From positions 13,343,280-13,407,279 of the forward strand of contig NC_089280.1 of NCBI RefSeq assembly GCF_963678975.1: DNA of 64,000 nucleotides, read 5' to 3'. Made by a program: the position numbers and the translations under genes. Source of the DNA: Dysidea avara (Eukaryota > Porifera > Demospongiae > Dictyoceratida > Dysideidae). Below, in pieces: positions 47,400 through 59,417 of this stretch (position 1 is its first letter; every line of letters starts with the position of its first letter). Below the pieces are notes generated by a model. It did not search any database. It was not told the DNA's origin and saw only the letters and a program-made list of their open reading frames with translations.

Positions 47400-47596
47400 C
47401 ATTAAAGAGAAGTGAAGCATTACAATTTCCGGATGTAATATCCATTATATATTACTCGCTACTTTGTCATGTAATGCGTTCTATTACTTCGTTACAACAT
47501 AAGTAATATGGCATAACGTGTTAAAATGTACAGTGCTGGGACAGTTACTTTGTAAAAGTAACTAGTTACATATTACATATTACTTGCAACTGAACT
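47400..47596. repeat. taacgcgttac-type repeat fragment
   Basis: Shares cggatgtaatatccatta and the tgtcatgtaa stretch with 19290-19350. At 47530-47595 a reversed start (gtgctgggacagttactttg) matches the element end at 60017. It looks like two broken ends of the family placed back to back. Confidence 0.6.
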
Positions 47597-47619
47597 ATTT
47601 AGTTAACCAAATTTGCTAC

Positions 47620-48260
47620 ACAGTTGTCCGCCAGCCAAGGGAGTCTACATTCCAAATTTGAAGGAAATCGCTCCAGCCATTTCCGAGATACGAGCTGCCA
47701 AAGTTTCGTTTTTTTTTTCTTCGTTTTTTTTCTTCTTCGTCTTTTCGCACACTTGCAAAAATTGCTATAACAAGCAAACGCGTACTCCGATCGCCTTGAA
47801 ATTTGGCACACAGAAAGGGAGTCCAAAGGCGAATCCTAGCATCAAATTTGGTACAAATCCGATGAATGGTTCAGGAGTTATGACCGATTATTCGCGTAAA
47901 CCAAGATCGATTTGTTGTCACGCCTACAGGGTAAACCGCTTCATGGAATGAGTTGAAAATTGCTATATAGATGGAGTAACCATCGTAGGAGTGCCTTTTG
48001 GTGGTTTGAAAGGAATCGAGATAAAGACCACGGAGATATGACACAAACCCCAACCTGTGTCACAATTACGCGATCGATTTTTATGAAGAAAAAAAGTATT
48101 AGTTTTCACGCCTACTAGGCAAACCGCTTAGAGCAATGAGCTGAAAATCGGTGTATAGCTGGAATAATCTTCATAGAAAGTCCTTGCAGTAGTACAGAAG
48201 AATCGGATTACAAACCACTGAGTTATGATTCGAAAGCCAACTCCGTGTAGCAAATGCGAT
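47620..48260. repeat. Two diverged ~150-bp repeat units
   Basis: Two direct units (about 47918-48060 and 48100-48245) share tcacgcctac, ggNaaaccgctt, aatgag(t/c)tgaaaat, a gaatcg(ga/ag) motif, and an ending acc(a)ctgagttatga or accacggagatatga. The upstream 47630-47900 segment resembles a further diverged unit (tccgagatacgagctgcc). The block directly abuts the left edge of the minisatellite array. Confidence 0.55.
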
Positions 48261-48267
48261 ATCGAGA

Positions 48268-48349
48268 TACTCTAATAGAACAGTCACCCTAATAGAGCAT
48301 TCGGCTAATTTATTTACTCCATTATAGAATTTATTACATCACAAGTTAT
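48268..48349 (+). repeat. Left module of the satellite-bearing repeat
   Basis: A motif doublet (tactctaatagaacagtcac, then cctaatagagcattc) is followed by aattttacatcac-like sequence and caagttattctgtaggg. The same module starts array 3 at about 61577-61660. It therefore marks a conserved left edge of the satellite-bearing unit. Confidence 0.75.
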
Positions 48350-51300
48350 TCTGTAGGGAGTTCAGCTGCAAACAGTTAATCTTATAGACAGTTCAGCAAG
48401 AAGACAGTCACCATGTGGAGAGTTAAGCAAATATATCACTATAGAGATTCAGAACATTACAAGTCACACTGAAGAAAGTTCAGCTATAAACAAGTCATGC
48501 ACTGTGTAGAGAATTCAGCTACAATTAAGTCACTCTCTAGAGAATTCAGTTACACAGAATTCAGCTACACACAAGTCACTGTGGAGAGAGTTCAGCTACA
48601 AACAAATTACCCTTAGAGTGATCAGCTACAAACAAAACACTTTGCAGGGTGTTCAGCTGCAACAAATCAACCTTTAGAGCGATCAGCAATGAACAAATCA
48701 ATACAAATCTACCTGTAGAGAGATCAGCTAGAAACAAATCACCCAGAAGAGAGTTCAGCTACAAAAAATCACCCTGTAGAGACATCAGCTAGAAACTAGA
48801 CACAATGTAAGGAGTTCAGCTACAAGCAATCACCCTGTAGAGAGTTCAGCTAAAACAAATCAACCTGCAGAGAGATCAGCTACAAACAAATCACCTTATA
48901 GAGAGTTCAGCTACAAACAGATTACCTGTAGAGAGATCGGCTACAAACAAATCAACCTGCAGAGAGATCAGCTACACACAAATCAACTTGTAGAGAGATC
49001 AGCTACAAACAAATCGCCCTGTAGAGAGATCAGCTAGAAACTACACACAATGTAAGCAAGAGTACATAATATATATATATTATGAACTCTTGATGTAAGT
49101 AGTTCAGCTACAAACAAATCACCCTGTAGAGAGTTCAGCTAAAACAAATCAACCTGCAGAGAGATCAGCTACAAACAAATCACCTTATAGACAGTTCAGC
49201 TACAAACAAATTACCTTGTAGAGAGATCGGCTACAAACAAATCAACCTGCAGAGAGATCAGCTACACACAATTCAACTTGTAGAGAGATCAGCTACAAAC
49301 AAATCACCCTGTAGAGAGATCAGCTAGAAACAAATCACCCTGAAGACAGGTCAGCTACAAAAAATCACCCTGTAGAGAGATCAGCTACAAACAAATTGCC
49401 CTGTAGAGAGACTACAAACAAATCAACCTGCAGAGAGATCAGCTACACACAAATCAACTTGTAGAGAGTTCAGCTACAAACAAATTATCCTGTAGAGAGA
49501 TCGGCTATAAACAAATCAGCCTGTAGAGAGTTCAGCTAAAACAAATCAACCTGCAGAGAGATCAACTACAAACAAATCACCTTATAGAGAGTTCAGCTAC
49601 AAACAAATTACCCTATAGAGAGATCGGCTACAAACAAATCAACCTGCAGAGAGATCAGCTACACACAAATCAACTTGTAGAGAGATCAACTACAAACAAA
49701 TCACCCTGTAGAGAGATCAGCTAGAAACTACACACAATGTAAGTAGTTCAGCTACAAATAAATCACCCTGTAGAGAGTTCAGCTAAAACAAATCAACCTG
49801 CAGAGAGATCAGCTACAAACAAATCACCTTTTAGACAGTTCAGCTACAAATAAATTACCTTGTAGAGAGATCGGCTACAAACAAATCAACCTGCAGAGAG
49901 ATCAGCTACACACAATTCAACTTGTAGAGAGATCAGCTACAAACAAATCACCCTGTAGAGATATCAGCTAGAAACTAGACACAATGTAAGGAGTTCAGCT
50001 ACAAGCAAATCACCGTGTAGAGAGTTCAGCTACAAACAAACCAACCTGTAGAGCGATCAGCTAGAAACAAATCACCCTGAAGAGACGTCAGCTACAAACA
50101 ATCACCCTGTAGAGATATCATCTAGAAACAAATCACCCTGAAGAGAGGTCAGCTACAAAAAATAACCTTGTAGAGAGATCAACTACAAACAAAACACTTT
50201 GCAGAGAGTTCAGCTACAAACAAATCAACCTTTAGAGCGATCAGCAACAAACAAATCAACCTGTAGAGAGATCATCTAGAAACAAATCAACCTGCAGAGT
50301 GATCAGCTACAAACAAATCAGCTTGTAGAGACATCAGTTACACACAAATCAACCTGTACAGAGATAAGCTAAAAACAAATCAGAGTTCAGCTAAAACAAA
50401 TCAATCTGCAGAGAGATTAGCTACATACAAATCACCTTATAGATAGTTCATCTACAAACAAATTACCTTGTAGAGAGATCGGCTACAAACAAATCACCCT
50501 GCAGAGAGATCAGCTACACACAAATCAACTTGTATAGAGATCAGCTACAAACAAATCACCCTGTAGAGAGATCAGCTAGAAACTACACACAATGTAAGGA
50601 GTTCAGCTACAAACAAATCACCCTGTAGAAAGATCAGCTACAAAAACTAGACACAAAGTAAGGAGTTCAGCTACAAGCAAGTTACCCTGTAGAGAGTTCA
50701 TCTACAAGCAAATCAACCTGCAGAGCAATCAGCTAGAAAAAAATCACCCTGAAGAGAGGTCAGCTACAAAAAATCACCCTGTAGAGAGATCAGCTAGAAA
50801 CAAATCACCCTGAAGAGATGTCAGCTACAAAAAAATCACCCTGTAGAGAGATCAGCTAGAAACAAATCACCCTGAAGAGAGGTCAGCTACAAACAAAACA
50901 CTTTGCAGAGAATTCAGCTAAAAACAAATCAGCTTGTAGAGAGATCATTTACACACAAATCAACCTGTAGAGAGATAAGCTAGAAACAAATCACCCTGTA
51001 GAGAGTTCAGCTACAAGCAAAACACCCTGTAGAGAGTTCAGCAACAAAGAAACCACAATGTAGAGAGTTCAGCTACAAACAAATCACCCTGTAGAGAGAT
51101 CAGCTATAAGAAGTCACCTTGTAGAGTGTTCAGTTACAAAGAAACCATCATGTAGAGAGTTCAGCTGAAAACAAATCACTCTGTAGAGAGTTCAGCTACA
51201 AAGAAACCGCCATGTAGAGAGTTCAGCCTCATACAAACCACCTTGTAGAGAATTCAACTACAACAAATCACCCTGTAGAGAAGAAGTTACCTTGTAGAGA

Positions 51301-51830
51301 GTTCAGCTACAAAGAAACCATCATGTAGGGAGTTCAGCTACAAAGAAACCACCATGTAGAGAGTTTAGCTGCAAACAAATCACCTGTAGAGAGTTCAGCT
51401 AGAAACAAATCACCCCGTAGAGAGATCAGCTGGACAAAGTCACCTTGTAGAGAGTTCAGCTACAAAGAAACCATCATGTAGAGAGTTCAGCTGCAAACAA
51501 ATCACCCTGCAGAGAGTTCAGCTACAAAAGAATCACCCTGTAGAGAGTTCAGCTAGACGAAGTCACCTTATAGAGAGTTCAGCTACAAAGAAACCATCAT
51601 GTAGAGAGTTTGGCTACAAAGACATCACCATGTTAGTAGAGAGATTAGCTGCAAACAAATCACCTGTAGAGAGTTCAGCTAGAAACAAAATACCCTGTAG
51701 AGAGACCAGCTAGAAGAGGTTACCTTGTAGAGAGTTCAGCTACAAAGAAACCATCCTGTATATAGTTCAGCTACATTTCAAGTCACCCAGTAGAGAGATC
51801 AGCTGCAAAAAAATATCCTGTGGGGAATAA
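48350..51830 (+). repeat. Minisatellite array 1, ~31-bp unit
   Basis: About 3.5 kb of tandem units with consensus near gtagagagttcagctacaaa plus caaatcaccct (31 bp). Variants include ttcagct/atcagct, ctacaaa/ctagaaa and caaatcaacct. A higher-order pattern is visible: a series containing agaaactacacacaatgtaa followed by an irregular gtagttcagct unit recurs near 48800, 49040-49095, 49730 and 50580. A small AT-rich insertion (about 49062-49095) interrupts one such site. No coding frame is maintained. Confidence 0.95.
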
Positions 51831-51879
51831 TGGGCATGTAATAAATATATGTATATAATTTGTATAATTACTAATAAAA

Positions 51880-52190
51880 TCAAAAATAATTGAAGTACTA
51901 AAATTCTTCTTTAAGTTCTTTTCTTCTTCCTGTAGTAAAGAAAAAAACACATGGGTTAAGAAAGCCCCAAAGCCAGCCATAGGCCGGCTTTGTAGTATAC
52001 AAATACAAAAAGAAGTGATATCTAATCAAAAACAGCCAATTTGTAAAAAAAGGTGTGGCCCCCAAAAAGGCCATGGTGAAAAAAGATGTGAAATCCAAGG
52101 TGGCGGCCAAGAAATGGCTGTGATGGTAGGTTAATGGTTACATTTTAATAACGACAATTCAGGTGAATTTTGTGCCGCTTGGTCTTGGCA
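51880..52190 (+). repeat. Right module of the satellite-bearing repeat (copy 1)
   Basis: After the array come tcttttcttcttcctgtagt, then a short palindrome around gccagccataggccggcttt, acaaatacaaaaagaagtga, ggcccccaaaaaggcca, gaaatccaaggtggcggcca, agaaatggctgtgatggtag, and finally acaattcaggtgaatttt with a ggtcttggcacc terminus. The same module in the same order ends array 3 (62370-62640) and is present inverted at 59590-59860. Its constant position next to the satellite shows that the two travel together. Confidence 0.85.
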
Positions 52191-53231
52191 CCAAATTAAG
52201 GCTCATTGAACCAACAATCATGTGACACTTACGAAATGGACTTTGGCCAAGTAGTGTCCCAAACAGCAAATTAAACAGTAGGAATAGTCGACTTTATAAA
52301 TCTAGTCTGCTTTATCAATCACGTGAGCTATGCACTTTCCAATTCAGTGAATTTAATTGTGGGATGCAACTTGACTTGAGGCACCTTCACTCGTGCAGCA
52401 CTACTCTTCAGATAATCCGTCTACAATGGTGGAACCACGTACGGATGGTTGACAAAAATTGACAATCAGTGTCAGTGTGAAAGTTGGGACTTTGCTAGTC
52501 AAGAAGTCTGACCATAGTTTACATCAGAGACTCCACGAGTTTACGTCAGAGACTCCACGACTTTACTGCTATGTAGACAATACCAAGTTTAAGAGTTGTG
52601 GAAAAGGCTTAAGAACAGCGGAAATGCGTATTCCTGTGTTCATGGAGAACAATACTTGTTTAAGAGCCAGCCAACAGCTGGTAGTGGCTACTAACCCAAC
52701 AAAACTGATGTGGCTGATTGCTTTGTGCTCTCGGATATGTACAGTGAGATCACTCAGTGGACTACATTACCAGTATCACTGGAGGTGAAAATTGTACTGT
52801 ACAGGAAATATGTATAATGGGATTGGCGTGCACGTTGTGTGTTTTGTATGTTTAGTTGAGGTATTTGACATTGAATTTCTGTGTCTGTGCCTATAGAGGT
52901 ATGCTGAGTCACCTATACAAATGTGTATGCATTTGATGATAGTTTATTTGTCATGAGTTTGTTCTACATACATGTGGGTAAGGATTGTCATAAGGGCGTT
53001 CAACATTTAATACTGGTAAGGACTACTAAGGATGGTACATTTTGCTGCACTAGTCTGGCAACACCTGACCATTCATGTGAACATATGATAAGAACATAGC
53101 ATACCGTAATGACAAAGGTTTTATGAATCAATTTGCTATCAATATTAACTCAATGACAAAATTTCATCCACCGACCCACTTCAGACGCTGATTCACTATA
53201 CTTCAGTTGCTCCAAACTTTCATTGCTTATG
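52191..53231. other. No recognised gene
   Basis: A plus-strand frame at 52459-52788 (109 codons, non-ATG start) contains a small direct repeat (tcagagactccacgagttta, then tcagagactccacgacttta). No motif is recognised, so I leave it uncalled. Confidence 0.35.
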
Positions 53232-54045
53232 GTAGCGTAAGTGACCCATTATCGAATGGTACCTATTATCGAACATAAAAATCACGTAACGTATTCGGAA
53301 GTTTACAATTTTATTCCGCATACTCGTAAGGTGTTTATATGGAGAATTCCAATAGTGCAGCCTATTCTTAATGAGCTTTCCATCCTTTAGAGTTTATGTG
53401 TGGACATCACAACAGTCTTGATACTCATCACCACTGATGAAGAAATGAAGAAAAAGAACACAGGAATCGCCGTGAAAGAAGTACAACTCAAGCGTGACTT
53501 TGGCGGCGGAATTGGGCTTACTGTTTGTCATTTACCTGAGTAAAAGATGTATCCACGAAGACTGTACAGAAGGGGTTGTTGTAAACAAGGATAATAAGAC
53601 TGTGTTATTGGTCGTAATGTGCCACTGTACGCATTTTGCACTAAATGATTCGCTGTTGTAACTCACAAGTGCATGCTTGTATCAAAACTATACTTCAGTT
53701 ACAGTATAATGGTACTTCAGATAACACGTTGATATAATAGTTAAGAGTGTGTAGGGTGCACTGAAGTCACCACAGTAGAAAAGGTGCAAAACGTTCGATA
53801 ATTGATTAACGCAAATTAATGGGCGTTCGATAATAGGTATCGGTGTTTGATAATTCATATTTTACGGAATGCAGAAATCCACTCATAACACGGACACTAA
53901 TCGGATACTATTACTCAAACTTACGTGAGGTATTCTACAAGAAAGGCGCTACCTCCTGGTTAAAAGTCGAGGTTGATACTACTTTCCTGGAGATATTTAT
54001 GAAGTAAAGTATAAACTTTGTTCGATAATCGGTCACTTACGCTAC
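53232..54045. mobile_element. 814-bp element with 25-bp terminal inverted repeats
   Basis: The left end gtagcgtaagtgacccatta and the right end (complement gtagcgtaagtgaccgatta) match at 24 of 25 positions. The adjacent atg on both sides could be a 3-bp duplication. Internal copies of gttcgataat occur near 53793, 53827 and 54020. No coding frame was found. The superfamily is not certain. Confidence 0.8.
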
Positions 54046-55340
54046 ATGACTTGTAGTCAGTTAAAATAAACAATCCTTTAGTTCTTCAGTTGTCACTTGG
54101 TCAGTGCAAGCACATGCAAGCATTCATACTGAGAATAAGATAGATTTTTAAAAGACCATGCAAGAGTTATACTGAAAGGCTTCTTTCAATTAGTGCATAA
54201 TGTTGCTAAAACACTAGTCGAGTATGCTAATGTTTCCAGACCCTTATGTTCACATAAGCATAAGAGTCTACCACCAATAAATATTGCATCATGTGGTGTA
54301 ACCATTTCTATTGGCAGAGGTGATCTGTTACAGAAGTGGTCTTGTTTTGTGATACAGTGGTTGTGGATGCCCATACATGGTGTCCTGACATTAATATAGG
54401 GTGGGGATAAATGCTTGCATTTGTAGTTACTCTATGTGTTATCTGAATTTGAAAAGTGTACTACAAAAACGCTATAAAAGCTGTTTCTGCTTGGTATGCA
54501 TTATTTTCAACCACTTGGTTTAGTAATCTCTGCTAATCCAATGTCATGACAAAATTCTGTGTCATCTATGTATAGCCTATTGCATAACAATTGCATACAA
54601 AACTATCTCAAACATTTTTGCATGGTACGAAGTTATTAGGGTAAATTTTTTCCCTAATTGTATGTGCACTGCATATGTTACAAACCAAGTCATAACCTGA
54701 ACATTATGCAACTTGTACGTCATAAAATACATGGGTATTGTAATTGTAAGATTGTAAGTGTGTTTTCACGGTACTCATCCACTTTCCTGAAACATGTTTC
54801 ACCATCACCGGAATCAATATAATTATACATGCATGATCACAATGCAGCAAAAAACTTGGTACTGAAGCATGTCTGTAGCTGGATCAAAAGTTTTCCCACT
54901 AGATATGTTAAAAATTGTTTGTAAAGCAGTTTAATGATCATTGTCAAATTAATTCCCATAAATTCTGATCATGCACAAATATGGACACGACCACTTGCAC
55001 ACTTGCTTGATGAAACACAGTACAGAGTTAAAAGTTGATAAAGTGAGGGAACTTCAACCATGCAATGTAAATGTTTATAGACGATAGATTAAACAATTTT
55101 GTAACCGCTGAATTTTAGTTACAAGGCATTGAAGCAAGGAGGGGCCCCACACAAGCAAAGCATAATACAAATGAGATGATACTAGTGAGTTCATTAAGAG
55201 CTTGGTGATTTCACAAGGAAGTTCCTTCTTGTTGCAATTTACAAGGTGGATATAATATGCATCTTCTTACACACATTTGCAACTTGTTCCCGCACCACCT
55301 AGCTGACTATCAAACACTAACCCAAGATATTTTTGTCTGT
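54046..55340. other. No recognised gene
   Basis: The overlapping 60-70-codon frames near 54190-54400 on both strands lack motifs. Nothing else was seen. Confidence 0.4.
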
Positions 55341-56085
55341 TAGTAGTGCATATTGTAATGCTTTCAAATTAAAAACTTGTAATATAACTCAAGTTACTTT
55401 AAATACTTACAAACGTAACTCGTTACCAAAGTAATGAGGTTACAGGCTATAACGACTCGAATGTTAAGTAATTTTACTACAAGTAGCAAATTCATTACTA
55501 ATCCACTGGCACTGACTAATGCCTAGCCATAACGAAGCAGCAAAGCAGTCAGTAATGAATCCTACCTCAAATTGTGACCAGATTTGCAAAAAGGGGTCTT
55601 CCACACACATCCAATTCTATGAACTCAGAAGACCATAACTCAGTATTTAAGAAACATGTTAACCTGAAACTTTCTCCAACTACTAAACTATGTTGGTTCT
55701 CAGTACTGACCAAATTTCAAATCAATGGCCATTTCCAATCTGATGTTATGAGTTGTCAAAGTTGGTAAATTGGATGCGTGTGGAAGACCCCTTTTTCGCA
55801 AATCCGGTCACAATTAATGAATGACGCTTACTGACCAATTACTTTTCTCTTTTATAACCAAGAATTACTTGATGTGCAACAATGCAATCATGTCATGTGA
55901 TAAAGTGGTAGTTGCACACATGACAGCTTAAAGCTATGCACATAAAGTAATATGATATGTAATTATATTTACCTTTATTTAATGAGTAATATGTAATTGT
56001 AACTAAATAATCTTTGTTGCAAGTAATAGTAATTAGTAACACATTACTTTTAACCAGTAATCAATGATTTCCCCATAACTTACAG
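55341..56085. repeat. taacgcgttac-type repeat interrupted by a MITE
   Basis: The flanks (55341-55510 and 55930-56070) are rich in gtaactcgttacc, taatgaggtta, agtaatatg and gtaattgtaac half-palindromes typical of this family. A foldback MITE (55570-55815) lies between them. Confidence 0.6.
55570..55815. mobile_element. Foldback MITE with ~46-bp terminal inverted repeats
   Basis: The left arm aattgtgaccagatttgcaa ... acatccaatt is complemented by the right arm aattggatgcgtgtggaaga ... ggtcacaatt, with few mismatches over about 46 bp. The unit is 246 bp and has no coding capacity. A possible aatgaat occurs just outside both ends. Confidence 0.85.
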
Positions 56086-56552
56086 TATCTATGATGTGCC
56101 ATATCGTGGGATATTTAATTGTGTAAGTTTGTTGCTGATCTCACATGCTATCTACCCTGTACCAATTATATGGACTCCATAACAACCATAGGGACTCCAT
56201 GCACCATACAGCTAGACTTGAACTTATACTATTTATATAAGTGGAGTACAGACAACCTTCTTTCCTTCAAAGTTGACAAGCCAGTGTGATGTTTACAGAT
56301 TTGGTAACTACGTAGCTATACCATCATCAACTTCAGCTAAAATTGTTTACAATCTGAACAATTTTGATCTATAAGGTGTCTCAATAATCTAAAGATATTG
56401 ACATAACTTTTTAGCTATATTGTACATATGGCATTGTTCATGTCAATTCAGTTGGTTTTATGTGGCAAACAATCAAGAATATTACATCAATTCAAGTCCA
56501 AAAGTACTCTTTATTTGACTTCGTGACAGCAAGACTTTAATTATTACCCTTA
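56086..56552. other. No recognised gene
   Basis: Only a tagggactccat-type short direct repeat near 56170-56200 was noticed. Confidence 0.4.
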
Positions 56553-56779
56553 GGGGGTCATCCATTATTTTCAGCCTTTACGCAAGAGTACAAAGAGTAT
56601 GCTAGGGGGGAGGGGGTTAAATCACATGTACGCTTATAAAATGATGAATAATCATCGTGTATATACTGTACATAGTATCAACATTTATACAGTATGCTTT
56701 GTGAAGGAGGGAGGGGGTTAGAAAAAAGAGTACTCTTTGTACGCTTGCATAAAGACTGAAGATTATGGATGGTCCCTTA
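56550..56779. mobile_element. 224-bp MITE with TTA target duplication (56553-56776)
   Basis: Terminal inverted repeats of about 45 bp: gggggtcatccattattttc on the left, and the complement reading gggaccatccataatcttca on the right, extending to gtacaaagagta. Flanking TTA occurs at 56550-56552 and 56777-56779. A 3-bp TWA duplication is typical of PIF/Harbinger-derived MITEs, so that assignment is plausible. Confidence 0.8.
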
Positions 56780-57549
56780 ATAGATCACTAAAACAGCAAT
56801 TCTAATACTATATTATCAGTTGTTAAGCTACATCACAAGATAACTCATGATCAATGTGCTAGCTCTTAGCTAGGTGAGTTTCCAGATTATTACTTCAGCA
56901 AAAATTAAGGAATTACCTACAGGATTGTTAAAAATATTATTTTAATTCACTGCATTACGTACTCATTTTTCATGTCCTTTGTTGTAATTGTAGTTGTGCT
57001 AAATTAAACTTCTCCACCCTTGTGCTTTAAATTTTTTCAGTTACGTACTTACTTAAACATATAAGTAGTTTTTAGCCATTTGGCGCTAATTGCTATTTGT
57101 GTCTCCAATCCATTTATACCATCTGATTTTTGTACCCCACAGTCAATATCTGTGTAAGTATATCTGGAAAATAGAAACATTTTAGTGCGACCTTGAAACA
57201 TCATGCAGGAGGTGACAAGCTGTGAATTAATTCTGCCTAGCCTAGCCAACTATTTAGAATGTAACCATGAGACCCATGCATGCAGGTCATTCAGTGTACA
57301 TAGATCAAGCCACTGGCTTTATAGGACATGTACATATACGTATAGTGATTTTTATTTTTTTACAGTGCATGTGTAGTATTATTTGATATAGTTTTTTTTA
57401 AATACAGCATTTCAAATAAATGAAAGTCTTTGCCTCACTCAAACTGTGGACAGAAAAAAATACATATAATGATAATAGGATTGCAAGAATGCACAGTCAT
57501 ATACAACAATTAATCAGCTTATATGTGTGCATAATTAGTTAAGTTATCT
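56780..57549. other. No recognised gene
   Basis: The minus frame 57049-57249 has no support. This is the 3' flank of the fibrinogen-domain gene. Confidence 0.4.
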
Positions 57550-58293
57550 TTATTTAATTAAGCAATTGATTGGCCTTATCTTCATCTCAATATAAGAGAG
57601 TGGATAGTTTTTACGACCAAGGTTGATGCTGTAGTTGTGCTTGTACATATTAGGATTAAAATGTGAACAGTCCCTGTACCACCATCCTCCAGCTCTGGTG
57701 ACAGGTTCCCTTGCACAGTTATATGAATGTGCCAGATCGTTGTCTCTATCTCTGGTTGTGAATTTCATATCCCATGCTGAATAACGCCCACTCATTGGAT
57801 CATTTGTATACCCAGTAAATCCTGAATATGTTAACTGATACTGTTCGCTTGCAGGCCCTACTCTAAATTTACTGTAGGATAGATAACCCATTGTTCCATT
57901 AGGAAACTTATAATCAACTCGCAGTTCCCATTGTCCTTGACTAGTAAGACAGTGCATGGCATGCAGTCCAAACCAGAATGAACCAGTGAGCTGGAGGCTG
58001 CCAAATCCCATCTCATACTCCCACCAAAATCGATTAAAATCTTGGGTGTCTTCTCTCCTCCTTTGAATTACCAGCCATCCTCCACCATCAGTAGTAGTAT
58101 CACAATATCCTTGTACTGTAGTTCCTTGTCCACACAAGTCAGTGATGCTGTATACTCCTGAGGAGTTCTTGTTAATGGAGAAGTAGTGATCTCAGACAGC
58201 AACATCACAGCAACTCTTTATAGCATATCCACAGGTCACTTTAATGTCTACAATAGCAATAAACACCAGCAGAGTTACTAGAATAACAGCCAT
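57550..58293 (-). pseudogene. Secreted fibrinogen C-terminal-domain protein with an in-frame TGA
   Basis: From the ATG at 58291-58293 the frame encodes a signal peptide (MAVILVTLLVFIAIVDIKVT) and CGYAIKSCCDVAV. It then meets TGA at 58192-58194, and continues in the same frame without another stop for 213 codons to TAA (57550). The downstream part is a nearly complete fibrinogen-related domain: GVYSITDLCGQG, YCDTTTDGGGWLVIQRR, FWWEYEMGFG, ELRVDYKFPNGTMGYLSY, the DRDND calcium-site-like stretch, NCAREPVTRAGGWWYRDCSH and MKIRP. FReD proteins in invertebrates are lectin-like and bind acetylated sugars. No intron that would skip the TGA is apparent, because conserved residues flank it closely. The gene is therefore a recent pseudogene, a polymorphic null, a readthrough or recoded gene, or carries a sequencing error. 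It is single-exon and stands alone. Confidence 0.85.
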
Positions 58294-59417
58294 GTTACAG
58301 TAGAGTGTTGTAACACTTTTATTCAACTGCCTATTTTTTTGCTTGCAGGAACAATTTATACTATTCGTTCATTTCCTTATTTGTAGACATTGCTGAGCAT
58401 AGCAATGTATGGAGTACAGTAAAACGTATAGTAATTCTTATCACCAAATTTGGCAATGTTATGATAGCTACCTATTTGATATGGAGCCGTCATGCACATA
58501 ACAACATAATCACTGCATTCTGTGTAGTAAATTTGTTAATAGAAATTAGCTTCATGATAAATTTGGCGATTAGCTCTGAATGCAATTACTTATAATCATT
58601 TACATAATATATTAATTTAAAGCCTATTCTTTCATTGTATGTGCATACATACACACATGCATGTTGGCTTTTAGTTTACATGTGCTTCTGTACAGCAAAT
58701 AGTAATGGTGCACACATGCTTGGGTTCCATTAATTTTTTCCTTTGTATCGCTTTTTACATCAAACTAAAGAGCCATGTACTGTCCAGTCTTTGTGTATAC
58801 CATGTGGTTCCCTGTGGTATGGATAACTACCAAGGTTCCACTGTATGTGTGTATCGTGTATTATATTATTTGTTTGTACCATTCACTTTAATGCACAAAG
58901 TAACTGCATACAAATTGTCCCTATTCATTGTTTCTTGCACCCATTGGGACTGGGTGTATAGAATCAGGGGTGTATATGTATAGTGAGGGGTTTCTAAGAG
59001 TTCAGGGTTTACACTTCTTTAGCTTACACTAGAGATCAGGTTTGGCAGTACAAAATGTACCTCTTGTTTCAGAAATGAGTAACAATTATCGAATTACTCT
59101 AATAGAGCAGTCCAAACTAGAACTTTCAAGGGTAGAATTAAAAGATAAAATATATAAAGGATGCACACTTATTGTGGGAACGTTTAACTAACGAAGTATA
59201 AAAATGTGTATAGAATGTCGAATAGTCAAATGGATGTTCAGTTTAGTGATCTACAGGGACAAGAATTATACATCCTAGCATTGAAATAAATTTTTTTATT
59301 TGCATTTTGAATTTATTTGGAATCACCACTAGTACTGATGTCTTCAATCATTATTGTATTATTATACAAACAGGCCAAGCTGTCACTAGCTATTAAGGAC
59401 TATCTAATGTAAGGACT
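58294..59417. other. No recognised gene
   Basis: The plus frame 58705-58983 (92 codons) is open but has no motif. A single copy of the dispersed motif lies at 59094-59112. Confidence 0.4.

Noticed and set aside
52459-52788. 109-codon plus-strand frame
   Set aside because: No ATG at its start, no domain, and contains a small direct repeat. Insufficient evidence for a gene.
58705-58983. 92-codon plus frame with many aromatic residues
   Set aside because: No family match, no splice context, and low-complexity AT-rich surroundings.
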